In this document: one piece after another, positions 53,971-63,534 of the stretch
How positions within the stretch are numbered: position 1 is the stretch's first letter
How the letters are laid out: every line of letters begins with the position of its first letter
Origin: Pontibacterium sp049603715
GTDB taxonomy: Bacteria; Pseudomonadota; Gammaproteobacteria; Pseudomonadales; Balneatricaceae
Direction: 5' to 3'
Assembly: GCA_049603715.1 (NCBI GenBank)
Contig: JBMYSW010000012.1
Location: 1-64,000, forward strand
DNA length: 64,000 nt
Position numbers and translations under genes: made by a program
The notes under the pieces: generated by a model
Told to the model about the DNA's origin: nothing
Database searches by the model: none
Seen by the model: only the letters and a program-made list of their open reading frames with translations

Positions 53971-55257
53971 ATGAAAGTACTTGTTATTGGTTCTGGCGGC
54001 CGTGAGCACGCCCTCGCTTGGTCGGCAGCAAAAGACGAAAACGTCACTCAAGTATTTGTTGCACCGGGTAACGCTGCAACTGCCTCTGAGCCAGGTATGA
54101 CCAACGTTGCAATTGGCGTTTCTGACCTTGAAGGCCTTAAAGCATTCGCACAAGAAAACGCAGTTGACCTTACGATTGTTGGCCCAGAGGCGCCACTCGT
54201 AGACGGCGTGGTAGACCTTTTCCAAGAAGCGGGTCTTCGCATCTTTGGCCCAACTGCCGGTGCTGCTCAGCTAGAAGGCTCAAAAGCTTTCACTAAAGAC
54301 TTCCTAGACCGTCACCAAATCCCTACGGCGGCTTACGCTAACTTCACCGAAATCGACCCAGCCATCGCTTACGTACGTGAGCAAGGTGCTCCGATTGTTG
54401 TTAAGGCCGACGGTCTAGCAGCAGGTAAAGGTGTTATCGTTGCGATGACCCTTGAAGAAGCAGAAGAAGCGATTCGCGACATGTTGGCTGGCAACGCTTT
54501 TGGCGATGCAGGCAGCCGTGTTGTCATCGAAGAGTTTCTAACTGGTGAAGAAGCCTCTTACATCGTTATGGTAGATGGCGACAACGTGTTACCAATGGCC
54601 ACCAGCCAAGACCACAAACGTGTAGGTAACGGCGACACTGGCCTAAACACAGGCGGCATGGGCGCTTACTCACCGGCTCCTGTTGTTACTGCTGAAATCG
54701 ACGCAAAGATCATGGAACAAGTGATCATGCCAACGGTTGAAGGCATGAAGGCCGAAGGCAACGAATACACAGGTTTCTTGTACGCGGGCTTGATGATCGA
54801 CGCTGAAGGCAACCCAAAAGTAATCGAATACAACTGCCGCTTTGGTGACCCTGAAACTCAGCCAATCATGCTTCGTTTGAAGTCTAGCCTTGTAGACCTA
54901 TGCAACGCAGCTATCGACAAAAAGCTCGACGTCACCACGGCCGAGTGGGATGCGCGCATGGCTGTAGGTGTTGTAATGGCCGCTGGCGGTTACCCTGGCG
55001 ATTACCCTAAAGGCGACGTCATCAGCTTGCCAAGCGAAACACCTGAAGGCACTAAAGTCTTCCACGCAGGCACTGCGCTTAACGAAGCAGGCGAAGTCGT
55101 GACTGCCGGTGGTCGTGTATTGTGTGCGACAGCAATGGGCGACACAGTGACCGACGCACAAAAACGTGCTTACGCTTTGGTTGATACTATCAGCTGGAAA
55201 GACGCTTACTTCCGTACCGACATCGCCTACCGCGCGATCGCTCGCGAAGAAGCCTAA
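53971..55257 (+). CDS. purD: Phosphoribosylamine-glycine ligase PurD
   Basis: A 428-residue ATP-grasp enzyme that makes glycinamide ribonucleotide. It has the VLVIGSGGREHALAW start, VGPEAPLVDGV, the VKADGLAAGKGV motif and the EYNCRFGDPETQ catalytic segment. A terminator follows. Confidence 0.97.
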   Translation: MKVLVIGSGGREHALAWSAAKDENVTQVFVAPGNAATASEPGMTNVAIGVSDLEGLKAFAQENAVDLTIVGPEAPLVDGVVDLFQEAGLRIFGPTAGAAQLEGSKAFTKDFLDRHQIPTAAYANFTEIDPAIAYVREQGAPIVVKADGLAAGKGVIVAMTLEEAEEAIRDMLAGNAFGDAGSRVVIEEFLTGEEASYIVMVDGDNVLPMATSQDHKRVGNGDTGLNTGGMGAYSPAPVVTAEIDAKIMEQVIMPTVEGMKAEGNEYTGFLYAGLMIDAEGNPKVIEYNCRFGDPETQPIMLRLKSSLVDLCNAAIDKKLDVTTAEWDARMAVGVVMAAGGYPGDYPKGDVISLPSETPEGTKVFHAGTALNEAGEVVTAGGRVLCATAMGDTVTDAQKRAYALVDTISWKDAYFRTDIAYRAIAREEA

Positions 55258-55266
55258 AGCGCTTCT

Positions 55267-55293
55267 AAAAAGCCACCCTCGGGTGGCTTTTTT
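55267..55293 (+). terminator. Terminator of purD
   Basis: AAAGCCACCC (55269-55278), loop TC, GGGTGGCTTT (55281-55290), then Ts. Confidence 0.9.
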
Positions 55294-55426
55294 GCGCCTT
55301 TTATAAAACCTTGTAACACATCAGCCAACGTCTACGACCGGTTATAGATTCAGCCGTGCACTCTGACCTAAAGCATGGTTATAATGCGTTACATCTAATC
55401 TTAAGCCGTTGTAGTGTAAGGACATC

Positions 55427-56845
55427 ATGGCCAATAACCCCTACTCATCACCCAAACGAAATTACATACCGTTTGCCGTAACCGCCGTTGTCGCCGGTGC
55501 ACTTGGGTTTGGCCTAGCCTCATTTTTAACCCCTACCGCTGCCCCTAGCTATACCGCGGATTACAGCACCGCTCCTGTCGCAAAACAAGGCGACGAGTTT
55601 AGCGAGCGACTGGCACAAGCCAACGCGACCCTATCGGCAGGGCGCACCGAAGAAGCCAAAGCACAGCTTCTTGAGCTGAGCCAGCGTTACCCTAAACGCC
55701 CAGAGCCACTCAATAACTTGGCAACCATAGCCGCCAACGCGGCGGACTACGACCTTGCCATTAGCTACTTGCTTCAAGCAATTAATGGCCACCCAAGTTA
55801 CCAAACGCTTTACAACAACCTCAAAGAGCTTCATTCCGCTCAAGCAGCCTTGGCTTACAGCAAAGCTCTAGGTTTAAGCGCAGACCACCAATCACCCCAG
55901 CTGGCCGTACTCGGCAATGATGCTTTACCCGCAGCTGTACAAGAGCCTGTGATCGCAGCCGTGGCTATTGGTCAGGTTGACGAGCCCTTACCAGCGCCTC
56001 AACCGGCAGAAGTGACACCGCAGCCCCCTGAGCCAGAGGTCACCGCCTCAGCACGGATGATCGAGCAAAGTGACGAGCGTGTCACCCTTGCGCTTAATTT
56101 ACCTGTCGCCGCTGAGCCACCTGCGCCACCTACCATAACCGAAGCTGATGATGTGATTATTCAGGCACCGGCAGCTAACAGCGATTTGCCAACCGAAGCG
56201 CCACTGGATCTAGCCCAGCTTGATGCCCGTGACAACCTAGAGAGCGGTTACACCAATGTGCGTATCGACCCGAACGATTCGCGTACCATTGCATCGCTTG
56301 ATAACACAGGTGCAAACCGAGAAGCACAGCTTGGCTTGGATCAAGCCTCAGTCGAAGCGCAGTTAGAGCAAGAAGACCTCGCCCTAGCAGTGACCTCTGA
56401 GCAAGTTGAAGCAGAAACAGCACGTGCCGAGGCGCTATTAGCCGCCATCGAGCAAGACACCAGCATCGTAGAGCCCAGTCCAAGCTTAAGCTTTGACCCA
56501 AGCGATCTAAACGAACAAGTGATCGCTCGTGTTAATGCTTGGGCCAATGCGTGGCAAAACCAACGCGTTAATGACTATATTGCCAGTTACATCGTTGGCT
56601 TTCGTCCTGCCGATGGTCGCAGCTACGAAAGCTGGAAAGCCCTACGAGAAAACCGTATCACTCGCCCAGATTTTATCGAAATCAACTTAAGTGATATGCA
56701 GGTAAATGCGATCTCTGACACCGAAGTAGTAGTAAACTTTGTGCAGGATTACCGTGCCAATAACTACCAAGACTCGGAGCGTAAGCAGCTAACCCTAATG
56801 CTGCGCAGCGGTGGTTGGAAAATCACTTCCGAAACCAACCTCTAG
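55427..56845 (+). CDS. Membrane-anchored TPR protein with C-terminal NTF2-like module
   Basis: A 472-residue protein of unknown role. A single N-terminal membrane segment (about 15-36) anchors it, with the rest probably periplasmic. TPR-like repeats cover about 48-150. A long Pro/Ala/Glu-rich spacer (about 165-350) follows. The last 100 residues form an NTF2/SnoaL-like domain (WANAWQNQRVNDYIASYIVGF and NFVQDYRANNY). The same C-terminal module ends the L,D-transpeptidase at 58269-59471, suggesting a shared cell-envelope function. The start has an AAGGA ribosome-binding site. A terminator follows. Confidence 0.8.
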   Translation: MANNPYSSPKRNYIPFAVTAVVAGALGFGLASFLTPTAAPSYTADYSTAPVAKQGDEFSERLAQANATLSAGRTEEAKAQLLELSQRYPKRPEPLNNLATIAANAADYDLAISYLLQAINGHPSYQTLYNNLKELHSAQAALAYSKALGLSADHQSPQLAVLGNDALPAAVQEPVIAAVAIGQVDEPLPAPQPAEVTPQPPEPEVTASARMIEQSDERVTLALNLPVAAEPPAPPTITEADDVIIQAPAANSDLPTEAPLDLAQLDARDNLESGYTNVRIDPNDSRTIASLDNTGANREAQLGLDQASVEAQLEQEDLALAVTSEQVEAETARAEALLAAIEQDTSIVEPSPSLSFDPSDLNEQVIARVNAWANAWQNQRVNDYIASYIVGFRPADGRSYESWKALRENRITRPDFIEINLSDMQVNAISDTEVVVNFVQDYRANNYQDSERKQLTLMLRSGGWKITSETNL

Positions 56846-56888
56846 CACGAGTTTTTCTTAACTCTCTAGTCGCCCTGCCAGCGCCCTA

Positions 56889-56922
56889 CGCCGTGATGTC
56901 TTAACCACATCGCGGCGTTTTT
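56889..56922 (+). terminator. Terminator after the TPR-NTF2 gene
   Basis: CGCCGTGATGT (56889-56899) pairs with ACATCGCGGCG (56907-56917, one wobble), then five Ts. Confidence 0.88.
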
Positions 56923-57232
56923 GTTTACGCGGCGCCATTTTGTGTACGCAAGCGCACGCGACTTTAAGTCTTGTCTTATTGGCTTTGTCATTAAAGTATC
57001 TTCTCACTCATTTAGGCTTCGCAACAAAGCTTATGGCGACACATGACGAGCACTTCCCCCCCCGCAACACTCATTGCGGAGCCTTTGTTTTAAAAACCGA
57101 TATTGGGCAAAAGGAATGTAAGAAAGTGCTCTAGGTTGCACTACCAAGCGTAGGACACCTAAACCTGCTGCGGCACGTTTCAGTGTGTAGCAACGCTTCT
57201 GATTGATCTGAATTGGCGACTCGAGAAGAAAA
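56923..57232. other. Intergenic region before the unknown 371-residue gene
   Basis: About 310 bases after the terminator with no convincing gene or structured RNA. It should carry the promoter for the next gene. Short open frames on both strands lack codon bias and start signals. Confidence 0.4.
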
Positions 57233-58348
57233 ATGACAAAGACCCCGCTTGCTGGCGAATACCCATTAAACAATGCTCCCGTGTCTTGGTTAAACCACAC
57301 AAATCACACAGGTACAACGGCAGCCGTTGCTCAGCATTATTTTCGTTTTCGCCATAACCTTCGTACCGCAGAGGCCATCATCGCGGATATCAGTTATGAC
57401 GAGCACTTTCAGCTTTTCGTTAACAAAGACGAGTCGGGGTTTTATTTGCAGGTAGGTGTTATTGGCTTTGATAACTACATCGCACCGAGTGAGCAAACTC
57501 AGCCTAAAATTGTTTATGGTCGCAAGTGGCGTATTGAGCCAGAGCTACCTAGCTCCGAGATCATTCAAACCGCCTACCTTGCCCTCGAAAAAGCACGAGA
57601 GCACGAAGTACGCGAACGCCTATGTTTACATCACAAAGGCACACGCACGACCCCTTTACACGGCCACCACGATATACCGCTCATGGCACACCTTCATCAA
57701 CAAGACAGCGAGCGCTTTCAGCCCTCAACAGAGCTAACGCCGCGCGATGCCATGGCGCTCATCACCTACGACCACTGTCACTTTAGTGAAGTTAAAATAG
57801 AAGCATTAGGTAAGCATCAATGGCTTTGCCGAGTAGCAGTACACACAGGCGAGCAAACCTCGCTGCCCGAAATGCTCGCCCTTTGCGGCGATACGCTGCA
57901 CTTTATCAGTCACGATAACACCGCCAACGGCATCATCGTCGCGCTGATGAATCAGCTGGTGCAGCTCAGTAAACAACACGTTGAAGAGAACTTTTGTTAT
58001 CGAGGGTTTAACCGCTTTAGCCAAGCACACTCAGTTTTGGCTATTGGTGACTTGTCTTACAAAACACGCAAAGTTAGCCAAGCACAAGCGACACCTGGGT
58101 TTAAGCAGGCGTGGCAACAACTCAATCAAGAAGTGGATTTACAGCGAGTACCCCGTATCAACCCCACGGGTTATGGGTTAAAGCAAATGGCCTTTTTTAA
58201 TCAACTTGGGCCACTCAAGGGCTTTGCACCCCTGATGCCGTTTTCAACTGTTTCATCGACGGCTTCTGCTAAGGAATACCGCGAGACGGGGCACCCTCGT
58301 AAGCAATTTTCCAACGATTATCTTCTAGCACCCAGTACTGGCGCTTAA
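57233..58348 (+). CDS. Protein of unknown function
   Basis: I do not recognise this 371-residue protein. It is soluble, with no signal peptide or membrane segment, and rich in His, Gln and Thr. The stretch 95-150 has HGHHDIPLMAHLHQQ-type His clusters, and residues 220-260 (HFISHDNTANGIIVALMNQL) look helical. The start has a GAGAAG ribosome-binding site. Codon use is ordinary for the window, so it seems a real gene. Its last 26 codons overlap the end of the convergent L,D-transpeptidase gene by 80 bases. No operon partner is apparent. Confidence 0.7.
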   Translation: MTKTPLAGEYPLNNAPVSWLNHTNHTGTTAAVAQHYFRFRHNLRTAEAIIADISYDEHFQLFVNKDESGFYLQVGVIGFDNYIAPSEQTQPKIVYGRKWRIEPELPSSEIIQTAYLALEKAREHEVRERLCLHHKGTRTTPLHGHHDIPLMAHLHQQDSERFQPSTELTPRDAMALITYDHCHFSEVKIEALGKHQWLCRVAVHTGEQTSLPEMLALCGDTLHFISHDNTANGIIVALMNQLVQLSKQHVEENFCYRGFNRFSQAHSVLAIGDLSYKTRKVSQAQATPGFKQAWQQLNQEVDLQRVPRINPTGYGLKQMAFFNQLGPLKGFAPLMPFSTVSSTASAKEYRETGHPRKQFSNDYLLAPSTGA

Positions 58349-59471
58349 CCGACTTACCCTTGTAGTTGTTGCTTTTGTAATCTTGCTCAAAGGTGGCCAC
58401 CATCAAACCTTGACGGTCTGGGTAACGGAACAAGCTCAAACCCGATAAGTCTACATCGATGTACTGCTTGTTGCCGTTCACTCGACGTTTATGGGCGGCA
58501 AAACGGTCAAAGTCCCAATCACCGTTTTTATAGTTTTGCGAATAATGGCCAAGGTAGGTTTCGGAATCTTTACTTTCCCAATCTACACGCCACTGCTCCA
58601 CCAGCTGCTCATACTCTGTTTGCTGAGCAAGCCACTGGTCTTGCGAGATCCACTGAATATTCTTACCGACAATCACCGGTGTGTGCTTAATATTAACGAG
58701 ATTGTCCAACTCGACAAAGTCAGGGTTACTCAGTGATATACAGCCTTCACTGGCGGCCGGAGGCCGGCTGTAGGTTTCAAACGGCGAACCATGTAGCCAG
58801 ATGCCGTTGCCTGTTCGGCCTTCACGCTCATCCCAAACATTGGGGTAGTTGATAGGTAAAGCACCAGAGCCATAGCGCGGTGGTAATTGCGCATCGCTGA
58901 ACCTACCTGTGACAAAATAAACACCCAACGGTGTTTTTAAGTCACCTTGGCGGTATTTATCCACACCGCCACGGCCATACGATGCGTAGTAATCTTTGAT
59001 AAGGCGTGGCACACCGTTTTCGTTTTTAAATACAAATAAGCGGTGGCGCTCTACATCCATCACCACAGCGTATGTTTGCGCACTGGATAACTTAATAAGC
59101 GAAGCGGGAATAGTGCCGTTTTCAGGTCGGTCGGTTTCGATCTTAAGGCGGGCACGTGCCTCAGATAACAAGCCCTCAAGCTGCTTACCCGAAAACTCAC
59201 CCTGTTGCCCTACGCCACGCATACCACCGGCCTGAGCCGCCAACAAATCGGCATAAATCAGCTGCGCAAGCCTAAAGTCAGGGCGCTGAGCTGTAAGCTT
59301 TTCAAGGTCTTTGAGGGCATCATCTACACGGTTTGCACTAATGTGATTAAGGCTGCTGAGTAAAAGCGCTTCGTTTTGTTGCGCATCACCACTCACGGGT
59401 GAATCCGCCCATCCAACAGAAGAAAACAACACACCTGCGACACAGGCCGCTAGCCACTTCTTTTTTGTCAT
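58269..59471 (-). CDS. L,D-transpeptidase with C-terminal NTF2-like module
   Basis: A periplasmic YkuD-domain enzyme of 400 residues. It should cross-link peptidoglycan or attach lipoprotein. A Sec signal (about 1-22, SSVGWA) is followed by a helical region, then the YkuD domain (about 130-270) with catalytic H227 (WLHGSPF) and C244 (SEGCISLSN). An NTF2-like C-terminal domain (about 290-400, FEQDYKSNNY) resembles the end of the TPR protein at 55427-56845. I used ATG 59471. TTG 59483 with GAAGG upstream is an alternative, and the ATG at 59522 would add an unlikely 17-residue leader. It runs into the unknown gene tail to tail. Confidence 0.9.
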   Translation of the reverse strand: MTKKKWLAACVAGVLFSSVGWADSPVSGDAQQNEALLLSSLNHISANRVDDALKDLEKLTAQRPDFRLAQLIYADLLAAQAGGMRGVGQQGEFSGKQLEGLLSEARARLKIETDRPENGTIPASLIKLSSAQTYAVVMDVERHRLFVFKNENGVPRLIKDYYASYGRGGVDKYRQGDLKTPLGVYFVTGRFSDAQLPPRYGSGALPINYPNVWDEREGRTGNGIWLHGSPFETYSRPPAASEGCISLSNPDFVELDNLVNIKHTPVIVGKNIQWISQDQWLAQQTEYEQLVEQWRVDWESKDSETYLGHYSQNYKNGDWDFDRFAAHKRRVNGNKQYIDVDLSGLSLFRYPDRQGLMVATFEQDYKSNNYKGKSVKRQYWVLEDNRWKIAYEGAPSRGIP

Positions 59472-60245
59472 TTGTTGAATCAACGTTTTGCTACCTTCAT
59501 TAAAAAACCATGCATCAAGCACCTCGCCTTACCTACCCTAGGCAGGGCTCACTGTGCTCAAAAACACACCAGCAATATTCTAACCAATTATAGAAAAAAA
59601 TGCGCCGCCGAAGGCGGTGATTACACCGTGCCAAATAAAAAGTAGCAACGGCCTAGACGACAAATACTAGCCACTCTCATTTTTGTGCACCTGCGTAAAA
59701 AAGTACTAGTTAATACTTTTGCTCTCTATGCAATGCCAATAAATGGTGGTAAAACAAAAACTAACACTGCGCATTAAGCTTTATCGGCTCTCTATAAATA
59801 ATGCGTATTTAGTTTAGCAGCACCAAAAATATCGCACGTTATATCGCACCTTTTAGCCTTGCAGCTTAGTCTGTAAAACGACCTTATTCTTACGCGCTTA
59901 CCCTACCTTACAGGGCCTGCGCATAGCGACCGCAACACCTTATCGGTATCACCATTTAACGGCATCACTGGCTTATCAGCATTTAACGATAAAGAAAGAA
60001 ATTCCGTACCGGTACGACAGATAAAGTAATCCAATAGGCGGCCAGCGCCTTTATAACTTTATGTAGTGCTTAAACTGACCAAGAAAGTAGAAGCGATACA
60101 AATTTCACCATTTTTCTATATGCCTCGGCGATGTGAACTACACTGATATCGAGACCATATAAACATCAGGGCAATCGAAGGAACTGTTTCTCACACCACA
60201 GCTAAGCTGTTGACAACGGATTTAGAATCTCAGGAAGGTGACCAC
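59472..60245. other. Long intergenic region upstream of prkA
   Basis: About 770 bases between divergent genes, mostly AT-rich. A hairpin at 59605-59617 (CCGCC/GGCGG) has seven Ts downstream on the minus strand. It could be a terminator or attenuator in the leader of the L,D-transpeptidase gene. Several start-stop frames exist, but none looks coding. The length suggests complex control of the stress-type prkA operon. Confidence 0.5.
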
Positions 60246-62168
60246 ATGAGCATTTTTGAGCACTATCAATCTCGTTACACATCGACAAAGCAAGAAGAAA
60301 TGTCGCTCACAGAGTACCTCGAACTGTGCAAAAGTGACCCAACCACCTACATGGATGCAGCGGAGCGTATGCTGCAGGCCATTGGCGAGCCTGAAGTCAT
60401 CGACACCTCTCGTGACCCGCGCGCCAGTCGTATTTTTTCTAACAAGCTGATCAAGCGCTACCCTGCCTTTAGTGAGTTTTACGGGATGGAAGAGGCCATC
60501 GAAAGCATTGTCGCCTACTTTAAGCACGCAGCGCAGGGCCTCGAAGAAAGCAAACAGATTCTTTACCTCCTTGGCCCAGTGGGCGGCGGTAAGTCCTCCC
60601 TTGCCGAGCGCCTTAAATACCTGATGCAAAAGGTACCGTTTTACGCGATTAAGGGCTCACCTGTGTTCGAGTCGCCCCTAAACCTATTTAACCCAGCCGA
60701 AGACGGCCAGATCTTAGAAGAAGATTTTGGCATTCCTAAACGCTACCTCAAGGGCATTATGTCGCCTTGGGCAGTGAAGCGTTTGCACGAATACGGCGGC
60801 GATATCTCTAAATTCCGAGTGGTGCGTTTATATCCTTCCATCTCAGATCAAATCGCCATTGCCAAAACAGAGCCAGGCGACGAGAACAACCAAGATATCT
60901 CGGCACTTGTGGGTAAAGTAGATATTCGCCAACTTGAAGAATTCGCACAAAACGACGCCGATGCTTACAGCTACTCAGGTGCCCTATGTCGTGCCAACCA
61001 AGGCATGATGGAGTTCGTCGAAATGTTTAAGGCACCTATCAAGGTGCTGCACCCACTGTTAACGGCAACTCAAGAAGGCAACTACAACAGTACCGAAGGC
61101 ATGGGTGCCATTCCGTTCGACGGCGTAATTATGGCCCACTCCAACGAGTCTGAGTGGCAAACCTTCAAAAACAACAAAACTAACGAGGCCTTTATCGACC
61201 GGGTTTACACCGTTAAAGTGCCTTACTGTACCCGCGTCTCTGAAGAGATTAGCATCTACGAAAAACTACTAGAGCACAGCTCTTTGGCCAGCGCGCCTTG
61301 TGCGCCTGATACCCTTAATATGCTGGCGCAGTTCACTACGCTTTCGCGTATTAAAGAGCCAGAGAACTCTAGTATCTATTCTAAGATGCGTATCTACGAT
61401 GGCCAAAACCTCAAGGATACGGATCCAAAAGCCAAGTCCTTGCAAGAGTACAAAGACGCGGCGGGTGTCGACGAGGGCATGACAGGTCTTTCGACTCGCT
61501 TTGCCTTCAAGATTTTGTCTAAGGTCTTTAACTTCGACTCCACCGAAGTATCGGCAAACCCTGTGCACCTGCTGTACGTGCTCGAAAAAGAAATCGAGCA
61601 GCAGCAGTTCCCAACAGAAGTGCAAGAGCGCTACATCGGCTACCTAAAAGAGTACATCGCCCCCAAATACATCGAATTTTTGGGTAAAGAAATTCAAACC
61701 GCGTACCTAGAGTCTTACTCTGAGTACGGCCAGAATATCTTTGACCGCTATGTCACTTACGCCGACTTCTGGATTCAAGACCAAGAATACCGCGACCCAG
61801 AAACGGGCGACATTCTTAACCGCCAGAGCATTAGCGAAGAGCTCGAAAAAATCGAGAAGCCTGCGGGTATCAGTAACCCTAAAGACTTCCGACACGAAAT
61901 CGTCAACTTTGTGTTGCGAGCCCGTGCCAATAACGGCGGCAAAAACCCTGTGTGGAGCAGCTACGAAAAAATGCGCTCTGTTATAGAGAAGAAAATGTTC
62001 TCTAACACCGAAGACCTCTTACCTGTTATTTCGTTCAACGCAAAAGCCTCTAGCGATGAGCAAAACAAACATGGCGAGTTTGTAAAACGCATGGTTGAGC
62101 GCGGCTACACCGAGAAACAAGTGCGCTTGCTTTCTGAGTGGTACATTCGCGTACGTAAATCGCAATAA
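60246..62168 (+). CDS. prkA: PrkA serine protein kinase / AAA-type protein (YeaG)
   Basis: A 640-residue PrkA protein, closely matching E. coli YeaG along the whole length. It has an AAA-like domain with Walker A LGPVGGGKSS (109-118, K116) and a C-terminal kinase-like region (EKPAGISNPKDFR, KMFSNTEDLLPVISFNAK). PrkA is linked to nutrient-stress and nitrogen-starvation survival. I chose ATG 60246: an AGGAAGG ribosome-binding site lies just ahead and the protein starts MSIFEHYQSRY like its relatives. An earlier ATG at 60210 is in frame but unsupported. It leads the prkA-yeaH-spoVR operon. Confidence 0.96.
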   Translation: MSIFEHYQSRYTSTKQEEMSLTEYLELCKSDPTTYMDAAERMLQAIGEPEVIDTSRDPRASRIFSNKLIKRYPAFSEFYGMEEAIESIVAYFKHAAQGLEESKQILYLLGPVGGGKSSLAERLKYLMQKVPFYAIKGSPVFESPLNLFNPAEDGQILEEDFGIPKRYLKGIMSPWAVKRLHEYGGDISKFRVVRLYPSISDQIAIAKTEPGDENNQDISALVGKVDIRQLEEFAQNDADAYSYSGALCRANQGMMEFVEMFKAPIKVLHPLLTATQEGNYNSTEGMGAIPFDGVIMAHSNESEWQTFKNNKTNEAFIDRVYTVKVPYCTRVSEEISIYEKLLEHSSLASAPCAPDTLNMLAQFTTLSRIKEPENSSIYSKMRIYDGQNLKDTDPKAKSLQEYKDAAGVDEGMTGLSTRFAFKILSKVFNFDSTEVSANPVHLLYVLEKEIEQQQFPTEVQERYIGYLKEYIAPKYIEFLGKEIQTAYLESYSEYGQNIFDRYVTYADFWIQDQEYRDPETGDILNRQSISEELEKIEKPAGISNPKDFRHEIVNFVLRARANNGGKNPVWSSYEKMRSVIEKKMFSNTEDLLPVISFNAKASSDEQNKHGEFVKRMVERGYTEKQVRLLSEWYIRVRKSQ

Positions 62169-62247
62169 CCACTCTCTTCGCAACGGGTGCCTCCCTGCTT
62201 AAGCGGGGAGGCCCTATTCCAGAACATGCACACCAAGAGGAGCGAGT

Positions 62248-63534
62248 ATGAGCTACATCATAGATCGCCGTGCCAATGGAAAGAAAAAGAGTACCGTTAA
62301 CCGCCAGCGCTTTTTAAAGCGCTACAAAGCACACATCAAAGAAGCGGTAGAAGAAGCCGTAAACAGTCGCTCTATCACTGATATGGACCGTGGTGGCCAA
62401 GTCACCATTCCAAGAAAAGATATTTCTGAGCCTGTGTTCCATCACGGTAACGCCGGTATTCGTTCAAAAGTTTTCCCGGGTAACAAAGAGTTTAACACCG
62501 GCGACGAGTTTCAACGCCCAAACGGCGGTGGCGGTTCTGGCTCCGGCGAAGGCAAAGCCAGTAACCAAGGCGAAGGGGAAGACGAATTTAGCTTTCAGAT
62601 TAGCCAAGAAGAGTTTTTAGACTTTATGTTTGAAGACTTAGAGCTCCCTAACCTCGTCAAAAAACAGCTAAAAAGCAGCGTAGAGTTTGAACGTAAACGC
62701 GCAGGCTTTACCACCGCAGGCTCGCCTGAAAAGATTAACGTCATCCGTTCACTGCGCTCCGCTCAAGCTCGTCGCACCGCACTTTCGGGCAAAGAACGTC
62801 GTCAAATTCGCGCCCTCTACAACGAAATTGAGGGACTCAAAAAGCGCCTTCCCGACGAAGAAGCCGAAAGCCAAATTGCAGCGCTGCGCGACGAAATTAA
62901 AACCCTCAAAGAAAGCATGAAGCGAGTACCGTGGATTGATGACTTTGATATTCGTTACAACAACAGCGTCAAAATTCCCCTTCCCTCAAGTAAAGCGGTG
63001 ATGTTTTGTGTGATGGACGTGTCCGGCTCGATGACACAAACCATCAAAGACATCGCAAAACGCTTTTTTGTGTTGCTGTATATGTTTTTAACTCGCAACT
63101 ACAAGCAAATTGACGTGGTGTTTGTACGTCACCATACCCACGCCAAAGAGGTGGATGAGCAAGAGTTCTTTTACTCCCGCGAGACTGGCGGCACCATTGT
63201 TTCAAGCGCCCTGAACATGACCGCGGATATTATCGCCGAGCGTTACCCTGCCAGCGATTGGAACATCTATGTGGCACAAGCATCCGACGGCGACAACTGG
63301 GACGGCGACTCTAATATCTGTCACAAGGTGCTTGATGAGCGAATTCTGCCTTTTGTGCAGTACTTCTCTTATGTGGAAATTACCACGGGGCCGCACCAAA
63401 ACCTCTGGGTCGAGTACGAAAGTGTGCAATCGGCATGGGCCGATACCTTTGCCATGCAGCAAATCAAGTCGGCTGCCGATATTTACGGCGTGTTCCGAGC
63501 CTTGTTTGAGAAGAAAACGGAGGCGGCACAATGA
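62248..63534 (+). CDS. yeaH: YeaH-type von Willebrand-factor-A protein
   Basis: A 428-residue DUF444 protein whose partner is PrkA in many gammaproteobacteria. The N-terminus is basic (RRANGKKKSTVNRQRF), a Gly/Ser linker covers about 93-110, and a coiled-coil stretch covers about 190-225. The VWA domain has MIDAS residues MDVSGSM (D257, S259, S261) and a second metal-site region around ETGGTIVSSA. Function is unknown. The stop overlaps the start of spoVR (ATGA). Confidence 0.94.
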   Translation: MSYIIDRRANGKKKSTVNRQRFLKRYKAHIKEAVEEAVNSRSITDMDRGGQVTIPRKDISEPVFHHGNAGIRSKVFPGNKEFNTGDEFQRPNGGGGSGSGEGKASNQGEGEDEFSFQISQEEFLDFMFEDLELPNLVKKQLKSSVEFERKRAGFTTAGSPEKINVIRSLRSAQARRTALSGKERRQIRALYNEIEGLKKRLPDEEAESQIAALRDEIKTLKESMKRVPWIDDFDIRYNNSVKIPLPSSKAVMFCVMDVSGSMTQTIKDIAKRFFVLLYMFLTRNYKQIDVVFVRHHTHAKEVDEQEFFYSRETGGTIVSSALNMTADIIAERYPASDWNIYVAQASDGDNWDGDSNICHKVLDERILPFVQYFSYVEITTGPHQNLWVEYESVQSAWADTFAMQQIKSAADIYGVFRALFEKKTEAAQ

